Shown one piece after another: positions 37,200 to 47,982 of a stretch of 64,000 nucleotides of DNA (positions are counted from its first letter, which is position 1; the number at the start of each line of letters is the position of its first letter). Origin of the DNA: Komagataeibacter rhaeticus (GTDB lineage: Bacteria > Pseudomonadota > Alphaproteobacteria > Acetobacterales > Acetobacteraceae); contig NZ_NKTZ01000004.1 of NCBI RefSeq assembly GCF_003207855.1, positions 1 to 64,000 on the forward strand, given 5' to 3'. The translations under genes were made by a program, and so were the position numbers. The notes under the pieces are model-generated. The model was not told where the DNA came from and searched no databases. It saw only the letters and a program-made list of their open reading frames with translations.

Positions 37200-38567
37200 C
37201 GGCGGGGCAGGCGGCGGCGCGGCCGCAGGCGCGCGCGGTGCCGTGGCCATGCCATCCAGGAAGGCTTCGGCCAGTGCGGCATAAAGCGGCTGCGAGCAGA
37301 TCATGCGCGAGACGCCATAGGCCAGGAACGACGTGGCCAGCAGCGCGAGTGTGACCTGCTGGTTATCGCACATTTCCATCACGATGACCGATGCGGTAAG
37401 CGGTGACTGCACCACGGCGGAGAAATAGGCCACCGTGCCCAGCAGCACCACCGCGCCGGGCGTGGTATGCGGCAGGAACTGCGCCACCCATCCCCCGAAA
37501 CCCGCGCCAATGGCCAGCGAGGGCGCGAACAGCCCCCCCGGTATGCCCGAACAGTAGGAAATGATGGTGGCGATGAACTTCAGGATGAAGAAAGACGCGG
37601 GATAGTGCGTCCTGCCATCTATGATTTCATGCGCCTGTTCGTAGCCCGTGCCATAGGTGATGCCATCCGACGCAATGCCGATCACGGCCAGCAGCAGCCC
37701 GCAGGTGGCGGCGAACGCCACCGGCCTGCCGCGCGCGAACCGGCCCAGTCCCCCCGGCAGCCCACGGGTCGCGCGGATCAGGATGGCGGAGAACACCCCG
37801 CCGCCAATCCCGCCCAGAATGCCGCAGGTCGGCACCGCGATCCAGCTTATGCCAATGGGCACGACCACGTCGGTGTGGCCGAAATAACTGTAATTGCCCA
37901 CCAGCGCGATGGCGGTCACACCCGACAGGATCACGCCGGTCAGCATGGTGCCGCTGGTGCGCTGCTCGAACGAGTGGCTCAGTTCCTCGATGGCAAAGAC
38001 GATTCCGGCCAGCGGCGTGTTGAATGCCGCCGACACGCCGGATGCGCCCCCCGCCAGGATCAGCCCGCGCCGCATGCTGACGGTGGACAGGTTGAGCCAC
38101 CGCCCGCAGGCATGCATGATGGCGGCGCCAATCTGCACGCTCGGCCCCTCACGCCCGATGGAGCCACCGGCCACCAGCCCCAGCGTGGTCAGCACGATCT
38201 TGCCCGTCGCTACCCGCAGCGAGAGCAGCCGGTCGATGATGGCGAAGTTTTCAAGGTGCAGGGTGGCGATGGTCTGCGGTATGCCGCTGCCCTGCGCGCC
38301 GCGGAACCATGTGCGGGTCAGCCATGTGGAAAGCGCCAGCCCCGCAGGGGTAAGGCCCAGCATGATCCATGGGCTTACGGCAATGATATGGCCGCGCACG
38401 GTGGCCGCGGCATCGGCCGCCATGGCAAAGCCCACGGCCACCACCCCCACCACCACGGCGGCCGCCCAGCAGGCAAGCTTGCGCCGCCACTGTTCGGTGG
38501 TGATGCGGGCGGAACGGCGCAGGTGGCGCATGTGCCGTCGGCGGATCTCGGTTAGGTCGGTTCGCAT
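37176..38567 (-). CDS. ClC-family chloride channel or antiporter
   Basis: A 463-residue inner-membrane protein with about ten hydrophobic helices. The three ion-pathway motifs are present: GSIGREGPSVQIGA (residues 133-146, with the gating glutamate), GIPGGLFAPSLAIGAGFG and the first GSGIPQT. The gating glutamate argues for proton-chloride exchange rather than a passive channel. Such exchangers help acid resistance in other bacteria and would suit an acetic acid bacterium, but this is inference. No CBS domains are attached. The Pro/Ala-rich C-terminus is long and ends in the overlap with the glycosyltransferase. Confidence 0.93.
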   Translation of the reverse strand: MRTDLTEIRRRHMRHLRRSARITTEQWRRKLACWAAAVVVGVVAVGFAMAADAAATVRGHIIAVSPWIMLGLTPAGLALSTWLTRTWFRGAQGSGIPQTIATLHLENFAIIDRLLSLRVATGKIVLTTLGLVAGGSIGREGPSVQIGAAIMHACGRWLNLSTVSMRRGLILAGGASGVSAAFNTPLAGIVFAIEELSHSFEQRTSGTMLTGVILSGVTAIALVGNYSYFGHTDVVVPIGISWIAVPTCGILGGIGGGVFSAILIRATRGLPGGLGRFARGRPVAFAATCGLLLAVIGIASDGITYGTGYEQAHEIIDGRTHYPASFFILKFIATIISYCSGIPGGLFAPSLAIGAGFGGWVAQFLPHTTPGAVVLLGTVAYFSAVVQSPLTASVIVMEMCDNQQVTLALLATSFLAYGVSRMICSQPLYAALAEAFLDGMATAPRAPAAAPPPAPPLPAPAAR

Positions 38568-38699
38568 GACCGGCAGGGAACTTTCAGCAACAGCACTGAC
38601 TGGTAAACCGGGGGGTAGCAGCCCGGTTGCGCGACAAGGGGGGTTTTTATCGCAGGCCAGCCGGGCATTTTCATAATGGCGGCCGGGTCGGCCGCAGGT

Positions 38700-39602
38700 T
38701 CAGGGCAGGACCAGCACGCCGGTATGCTTGGCCTTGCGTTCGGGTTCGACGTGGATGTTGATCAATGCGTCCCCCACGCCCGCGCGCAGCCCTTCCTCCA
38801 CACGGTCACAGATGTGGTGGGCGTCCTCCACGCTCATCGTGCCGGGCACGACAAGATGGAATTCGATGAAGGTCATCGCCCCCACGATGCGCGCGCGGAT
38901 GTCATGGGCTTCCATCGCGCCGGTGGCGGTGTGGGAGATGATGGAACGGATCTCGGCCAGGGTCTCGGAATTGGGGGCCTCATCCATAAGCCCCGCGATG
39001 GAGGTACGCATCATGTCCCACCCCGTGCGCAGCACGTTGAGCGAGATCATGGCCGCCAGCAGCGGGTCAAGCCACAGCCAGCCGGTCAGCGGGATCAGGA
39101 TGAACCCGCAGATCAGCACGGCGGATGTCCATACATCGGACAGGACATGGTGCCCGCTTGCCACCAGGGCTGGCGAATGGTGCGCGCGCCCAAGGCGCAG
39201 CAGCACCAGCCCCCACCCCAGGTTGAGCACTCCCGCCCCGCCATTAAGGCTTATGCCCAGCAGCGAATCCTCGGGCGCGTGCATGTGGGCAAAGCCGATC
39301 CATGCTTCATGCGCGATGGTGATGGAGGTGATGACAACCAGCACCCCTTCGGCCACGGCGGACAGGTATTCGGCCTTGTAATGGCCATAGGTGTGGTTGT
39401 GGTCGGGCGGCAGGCTGGCCACCCGCAGCGCCCACAGTCCCGCCACGGCGGAAACCACGTTGATGATCGTCTCCACCGCGTCGGAATACAGCGCGATGGA
39501 ATCCGTCACCCGCCACGCCGCGTATTTCATGCCCAGGGCCACAAGGCTTATGGCAACGCTGCACCATGCAGCCAGGATCTTGGTATCGGGTTCTGCTGAC
39601 AT
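38700..39602 (-). CDS. cation diffusion facilitator (metal exporter)
   Basis: A 300-residue CDF protein, a proton-coupled exporter of zinc, iron or similar divalent metals in the inner membrane. Helix 2 has YSDAVETIINVVSAVAG with the metal-site Asp. DHNHTYGHYKAEYLSAV and SGHHVLSDVWTSAVL (helix 5, H-x3-D) complete the transport site. The cytosolic C-terminal domain (MEAHDIRARIVGAMTFIEFHLVVPG) is present. The ATG giving MSAEPDTKIL is preferred; an upstream ATG would overlap the preceding exporter. It lies 22 bases after the other CDF gene on the same strand. Confidence 0.92.
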   Translation of the reverse strand: MSAEPDTKILAAWCSVAISLVALGMKYAAWRVTDSIALYSDAVETIINVVSAVAGLWALRVASLPPDHNHTYGHYKAEYLSAVAEGVLVVITSITIAHEAWIGFAHMHAPEDSLLGISLNGGAGVLNLGWGLVLLRLGRAHHSPALVASGHHVLSDVWTSAVLICGFILIPLTGWLWLDPLLAAMISLNVLRTGWDMMRTSIAGLMDEAPNSETLAEIRSIISHTATGAMEAHDIRARIVGAMTFIEFHLVVPGTMSVEDAHHICDRVEEGLRAGVGDALINIHVEPERKAKHTGVLVLP

Positions 39603-39624
39603 GCCGGCCGGGCGGTCCTTGTTT

Positions 39625-40716
39625 TCAGATGGTGTGGGCACTGGCAAGGATGCAGCTGTCGGCATCGCTCAGGGTCTCGATCTGGAAAGTGGGATGCACG
39701 ATGCCAAAGCGTGCGTCCAGTTCGCGCGCGGCCAGGTTCAGCAGCCCTTCGGCCGGGTGGCCGCTTTCACGCGCGTCACGCACCAGATGGACGGTCAGCG
39801 CCGTCTCGGTCGTGCTGATCGGCCAGATATGCAGGTCATGCAGGTCGCACACGCCGGGCAGCGTGCGCAGGAAGGCGGCCACCTGTGCCGGGTCGATGCC
39901 GCGCGGCACGCGGTCCAGCGCCATGTCCAGCGAATCCCGCAGAAGCGACCATGTGGCCAGGATGATGGACAGCGAGACGACAAGACAGATGACAGGGTCG
40001 ATTCGCAGCCATCCCGTCAGCAGGATCACGCCACCGCCCGCCACCACCGCCAGTGACATCACCGCGTCCGACGCCATGTGCAGGAACGCGCCATGCAGGT
40101 TGAGGTCCTTCCTGCCCCCGCTGGCGAACAGCAGCGCGGTTGCGCCATTCACCACGATCCCGATGCCCGCCACCACCATGACCGCCACCCCGGCCACCGG
40201 GTGCGGGTGGATCAGGCGCAGCACGGCTTCCCACATGATGCCCCCCGTCACCACCAGCAGGGCGATGGCGTTGCCAAGGGCGGCCAGGATGGAGGACCGG
40301 CGCAGCCCGTAGGTGAAATTGGTGGTGGGCGCGCGGCGTGAGAGCGCTTCGGCCAGCCATGCCGCCCCCAGCGCCAGCACGTCGGACAGGTTATGCCCCG
40401 CATCCGCCAGCAGCGAGAGCGCATGGCTGCGCACGCCCCATGCCGCTTCCCCGATGACATAGACAAGGTTGAGGGCAATGCCGATGGCGAATGCCCGCCC
40501 GTAGGACGCAGGCGTGTGCACATGGTGGTGGCCGAACAGCCCGCCATGGCCGTGGTCATGCCCGCAGTCATGGCCCGCATGGTTGTGGCTGTCCCCCTCA
40601 TGCCCGTCATGGTCGTGCCCCGTATGGCCATGGGCCGCGTGGCCGTCATGCGCGTGGTTGTGCGCGGCCATGTGGGCATGGCCGTCAGGGCCATGATCGT
40701 GTTGGCATTCGCCCAT
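39625..40716 (-). CDS. CDF/CzcD-type cation exporter with His-rich N-terminus
   Basis: A 363-residue exporter of the CzcD/ZitB branch. The first 60 residues are extremely His/Asp-rich (HDHGPDGHAHMAAHNHAHDG, and later HDCGHDHGHGG) and could bind zinc, cobalt or nickel. Six helices follow with the metal sites LLADAGHNLSDVLAL and FLHMASDAVMSLAVV. The C-terminal domain has CDLHDLHIWPISTTETALTVHLV. The start is uncertain: a GTG 25 codons earlier is in frame. It is followed after 22 bases by a second CDF of a different subgroup. Together they suggest a heavy-metal efflux pair. Confidence 0.9.
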   Translation of the reverse strand: MGECQHDHGPDGHAHMAAHNHAHDGHAAHGHTGHDHDGHEGDSHNHAGHDCGHDHGHGGLFGHHHVHTPASYGRAFAIGIALNLVYVIGEAAWGVRSHALSLLADAGHNLSDVLALGAAWLAEALSRRAPTTNFTYGLRRSSILAALGNAIALLVVTGGIMWEAVLRLIHPHPVAGVAVMVVAGIGIVVNGATALLFASGGRKDLNLHGAFLHMASDAVMSLAVVAGGGVILLTGWLRIDPVICLVVSLSIILATWSLLRDSLDMALDRVPRGIDPAQVAAFLRTLPGVCDLHDLHIWPISTTETALTVHLVRDARESGHPAEGLLNLAARELDARFGIVHPTFQIETLSDADSCILASAHTI

Positions 40717-40864
40717 GGGGCTGTGTCCGTCTGCAGGGAAGACAAGGGTCGCGTGCCTTCCTAGCAGAAGGTCAGGCCCTGTCACCACCACTTAGCACGT
40801 TTTGCGCGGGGCGGGGGCGTGATAAGTCACCTCCACCCGCCTCCTGCCAGCAAGGACACGCCCC

Positions 40865-42550
40865 ATGATCCGACTGACCGAACTGCGCCTGCCCCTTGGC
40901 CATGCGGAGGACGCGCTGCGTGGCGCCGTGGCCGGACGGCTGGGCGTGGCGGTGGAGGACGTGGGGCAGATCACCATATTCCGCCGGGGGCACGATGCCC
41001 GCAGGCGGGGGCGGATCGTGCTGGTCTATACCGTTGACTGTACCGTGCGGGACGAGGCCACTGTCCTGGCCGCCCATGGCGGCGCGCGGGATATCATGCC
41101 GGCCCCCGATACCGCCTACCGCTTCGTCATCGATGATGGCGCGCGGATCGCCGCCCGGCCCGGTTTTACGCGGCCGGTGGTGATCGGGGCCGGGCCGTGC
41201 GGGCTGATGGCAGCCCTGGTGCTGGCGCAGATGGGCCTGCGCCCGCTGGTGCTGGAACGCGGCAAGGTGGTGCGTGAGCGCACGGTCGATACCTTTGCCC
41301 TGTGGCGCAGATCCATCCTGACACCGGAAAGCAACGTGCAGTTTGGGGAAGGGGGGGCGGGTACCTTCTCGGATGGCAAGCTGTACAGCCAGGTCAGTGA
41401 CCCGCGCCATTACGGGCGCAAGGTGCTGGCCGAATTCGTGCGTGCCGGCGCGCCGGAGGAAATCGAATACCTCTCCCGCCCGCATATCGGCACGTTCCGG
41501 CTGGTCTCGATGGTGGAGCATATCCGGGCCGAGATCGAATCCCTTGGTGGCGAATACCGCTTTGGCGCGCATGTGCGTGACTTCGTGATGCGCGATGACG
41601 GGGCGGGCGGCCAGCGCATCGCCGCCCTGCTGCTGGCGGACGGGGCGGAAATCGTGACCGGCCATGTGGTGCTGGCCATAGGCCACAGCGCGCGGGATAC
41701 GTTTGAGTCGCTGCATGCGGCGGGGGTGGCCATGGTGGCCAAGCCGTTCTCGATCGGGGTGCGGATCGAGCATCCGCAATCCGTCATCAATACCGCGCGC
41801 TACAGCCAGCCCGAGCCGATTCCCCTGCTGGGGGCGGCTGATTACAAGCTGGTGCACCATGCTGGCAATGGCCGCGCGGTCTATTCCTTCTGCATGTGCC
41901 CCGGCGGCACGGTGGTGGCCGCCACGTCCGAGCCGGGGCAGGTGGTGACCAACGGCATGAGCCAGTATTCCCGTGCCGAGCGCAATGCCAATGCGGGCAT
42001 CGTGGTGGGCGTGACACCGGAACAGGATTACCCCGGCGGCCCGCTGGCGGGCATTGCCTTCCAGCGCGAGTGGGAACGCAAGGCGTATGAAGCCGGTGGC
42101 GGCGCCTATTTCGCCCCGGCCCAGATGGTGGGGGATTTCCTTGATGGCAGGCCGTCCACCGCACTGGGGGATGTCGTGCCGTCCTATCGCCCCGGTGTTA
42201 CCCCCACCGACCTTGCGCGCTGCCTGCCCGGTTTTGCCATCGATGCCATACGCGAGGCCCTGCCCCATTTTGATCGCAAACTGGCCGGTTTTTCCATGCG
42301 CGATGCGGTCATGACCGGGGTGGAGACGCGTACCTCCTCGCCGCTGCGCATTCCGCGCGGGGCGGATGGGCAGGGCATCAACGTGCGCGGCCTGTTCCCG
42401 GCGGGTGAGGGGGCGGGTTATGCCGGTGGCATCCTGTCCGCCGGGATTGACGGCATCCGCATTGCCGAGGCCGTGGCCCTGTCGCTTGCGGGCCGCAAGG
42501 TGGAACAGGCGCTCCAGCGCGGCATGACGCACGCGACGGAAGCGCAGTAA
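40865..42550 (+). CDS. FAD-dependent dehydrogenase of the COG2509 type
   Basis: A 561-residue flavoprotein of an uncharacterised but widespread group. The N-terminus (residues 1-95) is a small domain with ITIFRRGHDARRRGRIVLVYT, resembling the substrate-adaptor segment of the family. The FAD site is VVIGAGPCGLMAALVLAQMG near residue 103. SNVQFGEGGAGTFSDGKLYSQVSDP, YSFCMCPGGTVVAATSEPGQVVTNGMS and LFPAGEGAGYAGGILSAGIDGI are strongly conserved in this family. No catalytic reaction is assigned. It is divergent from the CDF pair, and a palindromic element follows it. Confidence 0.88.
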   Translation: MIRLTELRLPLGHAEDALRGAVAGRLGVAVEDVGQITIFRRGHDARRRGRIVLVYTVDCTVRDEATVLAAHGGARDIMPAPDTAYRFVIDDGARIAARPGFTRPVVIGAGPCGLMAALVLAQMGLRPLVLERGKVVRERTVDTFALWRRSILTPESNVQFGEGGAGTFSDGKLYSQVSDPRHYGRKVLAEFVRAGAPEEIEYLSRPHIGTFRLVSMVEHIRAEIESLGGEYRFGAHVRDFVMRDDGAGGQRIAALLLADGAEIVTGHVVLAIGHSARDTFESLHAAGVAMVAKPFSIGVRIEHPQSVINTARYSQPEPIPLLGAADYKLVHHAGNGRAVYSFCMCPGGTVVAATSEPGQVVTNGMSQYSRAERNANAGIVVGVTPEQDYPGGPLAGIAFQREWERKAYEAGGGAYFAPAQMVGDFLDGRPSTALGDVVPSYRPGVTPTDLARCLPGFAIDAIREALPHFDRKLAGFSMRDAVMTGVETRTSSPLRIPRGADGQGINVRGLFPAGEGAGYAGGILSAGIDGIRIAEAVALSLAGRKVEQALQRGMTHATEAQ

Positions 42551-42561
42551 TAAAAACGGAT

Positions 42562-42642
42562 AAAAGTTTTTGGTGAAGCTTTTTTCAAAAAGCTTCGAAG
42601 AACACCGCCTTCTTGAAAAAAGGCGGCACCCGGAAACTTCTG
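42562..42642. repeat. intergenic palindromic element, copy C
   Basis: It matches copy B in layout: AAAAGTTTTTGGTGAAGC at the left, hairpin GAAGCTTTTT/AAAAAGCTTC, then CCGCCTT/AAGGCGG and a right end GGAAACTTCTG. Differences of a few bases show it is not a recent identical copy. It lies between the COG2509 stop and the convergent priA stop, the same convergent arrangement as copy B, and it could terminate both. Confidence 0.78.
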
Positions 42643-42663
42643 TATTTTAAATCGTCTGGTTTC

Positions 42664-44928
42664 TTACAGGAACGAGACCGGGTCGATATCCACATCAATC
42701 CGCGCCCCGCGCTCGGGTTTCACGCGTGAGAGCCATTCGCGCATGATCGGCTGCACCGCAATGTTGCGCCGCGCGCGCAGCAGCAGGCGGAAGCGGTGCC
42801 GCCCGCGCAGGATGGCAAGCGGCGCGGGTGCGGGACCAAGTACCTGCACGCCATCCAGCCGGGGCGCGTTCTGGCCCAGCGCGCGGGCGGTCAGGTCGGC
42901 CGCATCCGGTGCCTCCGCACTGACAATCACGGCGGCCAGCCGGCCATAAGGGGGCCAGAAGCCGGGGCGGCGCTGTTCGGCCTCCTGCTGCATGAAACTG
43001 GCAAAGTCGCCCGATACCAGCGCCTGCATGACCGGGTGGTCGGGCACGTAGCTCTGCAACAGCACGCGCCCCGGCGCCTCCGCCCGCCCCGCGCGGCCCG
43101 CCACCTGGTGGAGCAGCTGCACCGTGCGCTCGGATGCCCGCAGGTCGCCACCCCCCAGCCCAAGGTCCGCATCCACGATGCCCACCAGTGTCAGATGCGG
43201 GAAATGCCAGCCCTTGGCCACGATCTGGGTGCCGATCACAAGGTCGATCTCACGCCGGGCTATGCGCTCCACGGCAGCGGCGGTGGCGGCGGGACCATTC
43301 AGGGTGTCACTGGCCATGACCAGTATCCGCGCATCGGGGAAGGTGGCGCGCGCTTCCTCGGTTATGCGTTCCACGCCGGGGCCGATGGGGGTCAGGCTGT
43401 CGGCATCGGCGCATTTGGGGCAGGTCTGGGGAATGGGTTCGTCATACCCGCAATGGTGGCAGGTCAGGATATGGCGCGCGCGGTGTTCCACCAGCCACGC
43501 GGTGCAGTTGGGGCATTGCATGCGGTGGCCGCAGGTGCGGCACAGCGTAAGCGGCGCATAGCCCCGGCGGTTGAGGAACAGCATGGCCTGTTCGCCGCGC
43601 CCGATCGCGTCATTGATCGCGCCGGTCAGCATGGGGGAGAGGAACAGCCCGCGCTCGGGCGGGTCGGCGCGCATGTCCAGCGTTTCCACATCCGGCATGC
43701 TGGCGTTGCCATGACGGGCGTTCAGCTTCAGGTGCCGGTATCGGCCCGCGCCCACATTGGCCAGGCTTTCAAGGCTGGGGGTGGCCGAAACCAGCACGAT
43801 GGGCGCCTGGCTCATGCGCGCGCGCACCACCGCCATGTCGCGGGCATGATAGGTTACGCCATCTTCCTGCTTGAAGGCGGTTTCGTGTTCCTCATCCACA
43901 ATGATCAGGCCAAGCTGGTCAAACGGCAGGAACAGCGCCGAGCGCGCGCCCACTACCACGCGCGCCGTACCATCGGCCACCGCCCGCCACGTCACCCTGC
44001 GCAGGCGGGCGCCCAGATCGGAATGCCACAGGGCCGGTTCCGCGCCAAAACGGCGGGCGAAGCGGCCCGTCCACTGGGCGGAAAGGGCGATTTCAGGCAG
44101 CAGCACCAGCGCCTGTCGCCCTGCCGCCACACAGGCGGCAATCGCCTCCATGTAGATTTCGGTCTTGCCCGACCCGGTTACCCCTTCGAGCAGGGTGATG
44201 GAAAAACCGTTTTCGTCCACCCGTGCGCGCAGCTGGGCTGCGACCTCGGCCTGCTCGCCCTCCAGTTGCGGGGGGCAGTGGGCGGGATCGGGCAGGGCGA
44301 AGGGGGGAGGGGGCAGGATCTCCACCGCCGTCAGTGCCCCGGCCTGCGCAAGCCCGCGAATCACGGCGGCCCCGACCCCGGCACGGCGCGCCAGTTCCGC
44401 CGTGGGCAGGGCGGTGGTGGCCAGTTCCAGCACCTTCTGGCGCGCAGGGGTCAGGCGCAGCCCGGACGGCACGGTGGGGGCGGCGATCCAGCCCGTGGCC
44501 GGTCTGGGCAGCGGTGCGAGTGCATTGGCCCGCAGCGCCATGGCCAGCACCATGCCCGGCGGCGAGAGGGTATAGGCCGCCACCCAGTCCACAAACTGGC
44601 GCAACTGGGCGGGCAGGGGCGGCAGGTCAAGCCGTGCGGCCACGGGTTTGAGGCGGCTGGTGGGCACGTCCTTTTGTGGGGGCGGCGTGAATTCCGGCGG
44701 CAGGCGGGATGTGGCGTCCCATATCACCCCCGTTTCCGTGCGGCGGCCCAGCGGCACGGTAACAATATCCCCCGGCATCGCCCCCGCCAGCCGGGGCGGC
44801 AGCATATAGTCCAGCGGCCCGGCAAAGGGCAGGGTCAGCATGACCCGCACGCGCGCGCTTCCGGCAGGGGGGGGCAGCAGGTCCGTCTGTATGGGATTGC
44901 GGTCGGGCATGCGTTTTTCTACCGTCAT
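42664..44928 (-). CDS. priA: primosomal protein N-prime (replication restart helicase)
   Basis: A 754-residue superfamily 2 helicase that recognises stalled forks and reloads the replisome. The N-terminal DNA-binding part includes VRVMLTLPFAGPLDYMLPP. Helicase motifs: Walker A GVTGSGKTEIYMEA (about 247), Walker B IIVDEEHETAFKQEDG (about 342) and VSATPSLES. A zinc-binding region follows with eight cysteines, CRTCGHRMQCPNC and CHHCGYDEPIPQTCPKC. The last part has HQVAGRAGRAEAPGRVLLQS. The start is either this ATG or one six codons later. The very long frame upstream is antisense to xerC. Confidence 0.94.
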   Translation of the reverse strand: MTVEKRMPDRNPIQTDLLPPPAGSARVRVMLTLPFAGPLDYMLPPRLAGAMPGDIVTVPLGRRTETGVIWDATSRLPPEFTPPPQKDVPTSRLKPVAARLDLPPLPAQLRQFVDWVAAYTLSPPGMVLAMALRANALAPLPRPATGWIAAPTVPSGLRLTPARQKVLELATTALPTAELARRAGVGAAVIRGLAQAGALTAVEILPPPPFALPDPAHCPPQLEGEQAEVAAQLRARVDENGFSITLLEGVTGSGKTEIYMEAIAACVAAGRQALVLLPEIALSAQWTGRFARRFGAEPALWHSDLGARLRRVTWRAVADGTARVVVGARSALFLPFDQLGLIIVDEEHETAFKQEDGVTYHARDMAVVRARMSQAPIVLVSATPSLESLANVGAGRYRHLKLNARHGNASMPDVETLDMRADPPERGLFLSPMLTGAINDAIGRGEQAMLFLNRRGYAPLTLCRTCGHRMQCPNCTAWLVEHRARHILTCHHCGYDEPIPQTCPKCADADSLTPIGPGVERITEEARATFPDARILVMASDTLNGPAATAAAVERIARREIDLVIGTQIVAKGWHFPHLTLVGIVDADLGLGGGDLRASERTVQLLHQVAGRAGRAEAPGRVLLQSYVPDHPVMQALVSGDFASFMQQEAEQRRPGFWPPYGRLAAVIVSAEAPDAADLTARALGQNAPRLDGVQVLGPAPAPLAILRGRHRFRLLLRARRNIAVQPIMREWLSRVKPERGARIDVDIDPVSFL

Positions 44929-44997
44929 GCATCGCCCGTGTCTTGTCCATTGGTCATGTGTGGCGCGCACATGGCCCCGGCAGTCCGTGACAGGGGC

Positions 44998-46020
44998 ATG
45001 AAAACGGGGATCGGGCAGGCAATGGCAGACATGACGGCAACCGGCGCGCGGGACGCCTTTCTGCACTGGATGGAAACCGAACGCCGGGCATCCCCCCTTA
45101 CGCTTGCGGCCTATCGGGGTGACCTGGACCGTTTCCTTGCCTTTCTGGTCGGGCACCTGGGGGCCGGGCCGGATCTTGCGGCACTGGCCGGCCTGTCGCT
45201 GGCCGACCTGCGGGCATGGCTTGCGCATGAACATGCCGCCGCCCTGAGCGGCCGCCGCGCCACCACGCAGGACCGCGCGGCCCGCACGCGCGCGCGCCGG
45301 GTTTCGGCCCTGCGGTCTTTCTACCGCTACCTTGCCCGCTACCATGGGGTGGACAATCCGGCCCCCGGCCTGCTGGCAACCCCGCGCACGCGCCGCCCGC
45401 TGCCGCGCCCGCTGCCAACCGCGCAGGCGCTGGAGGTGCCCGAAGGTGTTGCCGACATTGCCCATACCCCGCTTGCCCGCGTGCGCGATGGCGCGCTGTT
45501 CATGCTGCTGTACGGCTGCGGGCTGCGTATTTCGGAGGCGCTGGGACTGGACGTGCGCGATCTTGACCGGGCGCAGGCGCTGGGGGAAGGCACAAAGGGC
45601 GATGGCGTGCTGCGCATACAGGGCAAGGGCGGGCGTGAGCGCATGGTGCCGGTGCTGCCGCAGGTCATGGCGGCGCTCCGGCGCTGGCGCGGTGTCCATC
45701 CGCTGCCGCAGGCGGATGCGCCGCTGTTCGTGGGCGTGCGCGGCGGGCGGCTGCAGGCGGGCATTGCCCAGCGCGCCATGCGCACCTGGCGGCACATGGC
45801 GGGCCTGCCGGAGCATGCAACCCCGCACGCCCTGCGGCATTCATTCGCCACCCACCTGATGGAAGGGGGGGCTGACCTGCGGGTGATACAGGACCTGCTG
45901 GGCCATGCCAGCCTGTCCACCACCCAGCGCTATACCCTTGCCGATGAGGCGCGGCTCATGGATGTCTGGACACGCGCCCATCCCCATGCCACCGATACCC
46001 CGCCCGATACAGTACGTTGA
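44998..46020 (+). CDS. xerC: tyrosine recombinase XerC
   Basis: A 340-residue site-specific recombinase that resolves chromosome dimers at dif with XerD. The N-terminal SAM-like DNA-binding domain covers residues 18-130 (FLHWMETERRASPLTLAAYRGDLDRFL). The catalytic domain has the full set: Arg in GCGLRISEALGL (about 177), Lys in GKGGRERMVPV, His and Arg in PHALRHSFATHLMEGG, and His plus Tyr in LLGHASLSTTQRYT. It is divergent from priA with a 69-base gap. ATGs eight and eleven codons downstream are also possible starts. Confidence 0.93.
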   Translation: MKTGIGQAMADMTATGARDAFLHWMETERRASPLTLAAYRGDLDRFLAFLVGHLGAGPDLAALAGLSLADLRAWLAHEHAAALSGRRATTQDRAARTRARRVSALRSFYRYLARYHGVDNPAPGLLATPRTRRPLPRPLPTAQALEVPEGVADIAHTPLARVRDGALFMLLYGCGLRISEALGLDVRDLDRAQALGEGTKGDGVLRIQGKGGRERMVPVLPQVMAALRRWRGVHPLPQADAPLFVGVRGGRLQAGIAQRAMRTWRHMAGLPEHATPHALRHSFATHLMEGGADLRVIQDLLGHASLSTTQRYTLADEARLMDVWTRAHPHATDTPPDTVR

Positions 46021-46988
<968 letters not shown>

Positions 46989-46989
<1 letters not shown>

Positions 46990-47942
46990 TGGCAGGTGCC
47001 CCCGCCCGGTTTTCCTGCCGCCTGCTGGCCCTGCTGGCGGGCGGCATGCTGTGCATGGCCAGTGCCATGGCGCAGGAGGCGCCGCGTCTGTGCAGCCACG
47101 AACGTGTGGCCCAGGTGCCGCTGCGCGATGACGGGGGGTACCTGTCCATCGTGGTCAGTATTGCGGGCCACAGCCTGAGCGCGCTGGTGGATACGGGTTC
47201 CGATGGCGGCCTGCTTACACCGGAAATGGTGGGTTACCTGCGCCTGAGGCTGGACCCCGAGCACGAGACGGTCGTGCACGGAACCGGCGGTGTCGCGCAG
47301 GCCACCCCCAATGCCATCGTGCCCGACCTGCGGGTGGGCGGCGTGGATTTTGGCGCGCGCTCCGTGCCGGTGGGCGAACTGCCGGGCCAGCCGATGATCC
47401 ACCCGCCGGTCGCGGGGCTGCTGGGGGGGGATATCCTGTCGCGCTTCGACCTGGACATGGATGTGGCGGGCGGCACGCTGGCGCTTTGGGACATCCGGCA
47501 CGCGTCAGTCGCCTGCGCGCGGCTGCCGGCATGGGACGGGCCGTATGAAACGCTGCCGCTGCGCAGGCAGGACAACCGCTTCCTGCTGGAAGTCCAGCTT
47601 GCGGGCCGGCCGGTCACGGCCCTGCTGGACAGTGGCGCGCGTTCACGCATCGTCTCGCCCGAAATCGCGCATCGCGCGGGTATCACCCAGTCGGAACTTG
47701 CGCGTGACCCCGGCGGGGTCACGGCGGGGGTGGACGGGCATCAGGATATCTATCACTGGCACCGTTTTGCCACCCTGCAGGTCGGCCACGAGCTTGAGCG
47801 CAATGTCACGCTGACCGTGGCCCCGCTGCGCGAGCATCTGGAAATGCTGCTCGGCTCGGACTGGTTCGCGGGCCACAGGGTCTGGATCTCCTATGCCACG
47901 AACCAGGCCTTCGTCCGCCCCGCGCGCAGGCCGGGCGGCTGA
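46989..47942 (+). CDS. secreted retropepsin-like aspartic protease
   Basis: A 317-residue protein with a Sec signal peptide (LLALLAGGMLCMASAMA, cleaved after AMA). Two aspartyl-protease-like lobes follow in tandem: SALVDTGSDGGLL (Asp68) and TALLDSGARSRIV (Asp near 216). A GLLGGDILSRFDLD segment occurs after the first lobe and MLLGSDWFAGHRVWIS after the second, as in clan AA retropepsin-like proteases. Two full lobes in one chain would make a monomeric enzyme. The start overlaps the pip stop (TGATG), so they are coupled. Substrate unknown, presumably periplasmic. Confidence 0.82.
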
Positions 47943-47982
47943 CCCGTCCGGCCCGGGGTCATGGGGCCGGATGAAAGGCCGT

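Noticed and set aside
40772-42532. A long minus-strand frame through the COG2509 gene.
   Set aside because: The plus strand encodes a complete conserved flavoprotein; the minus frame is a shadow.
42796-44960. A very long plus-strand open frame through priA.
   Set aside because: It is antisense to priA, rich in Gly/His/Gln/Arg, and only its far 3-prime part, from about 44998, is xerC. It is a GC-rich frame artefact.
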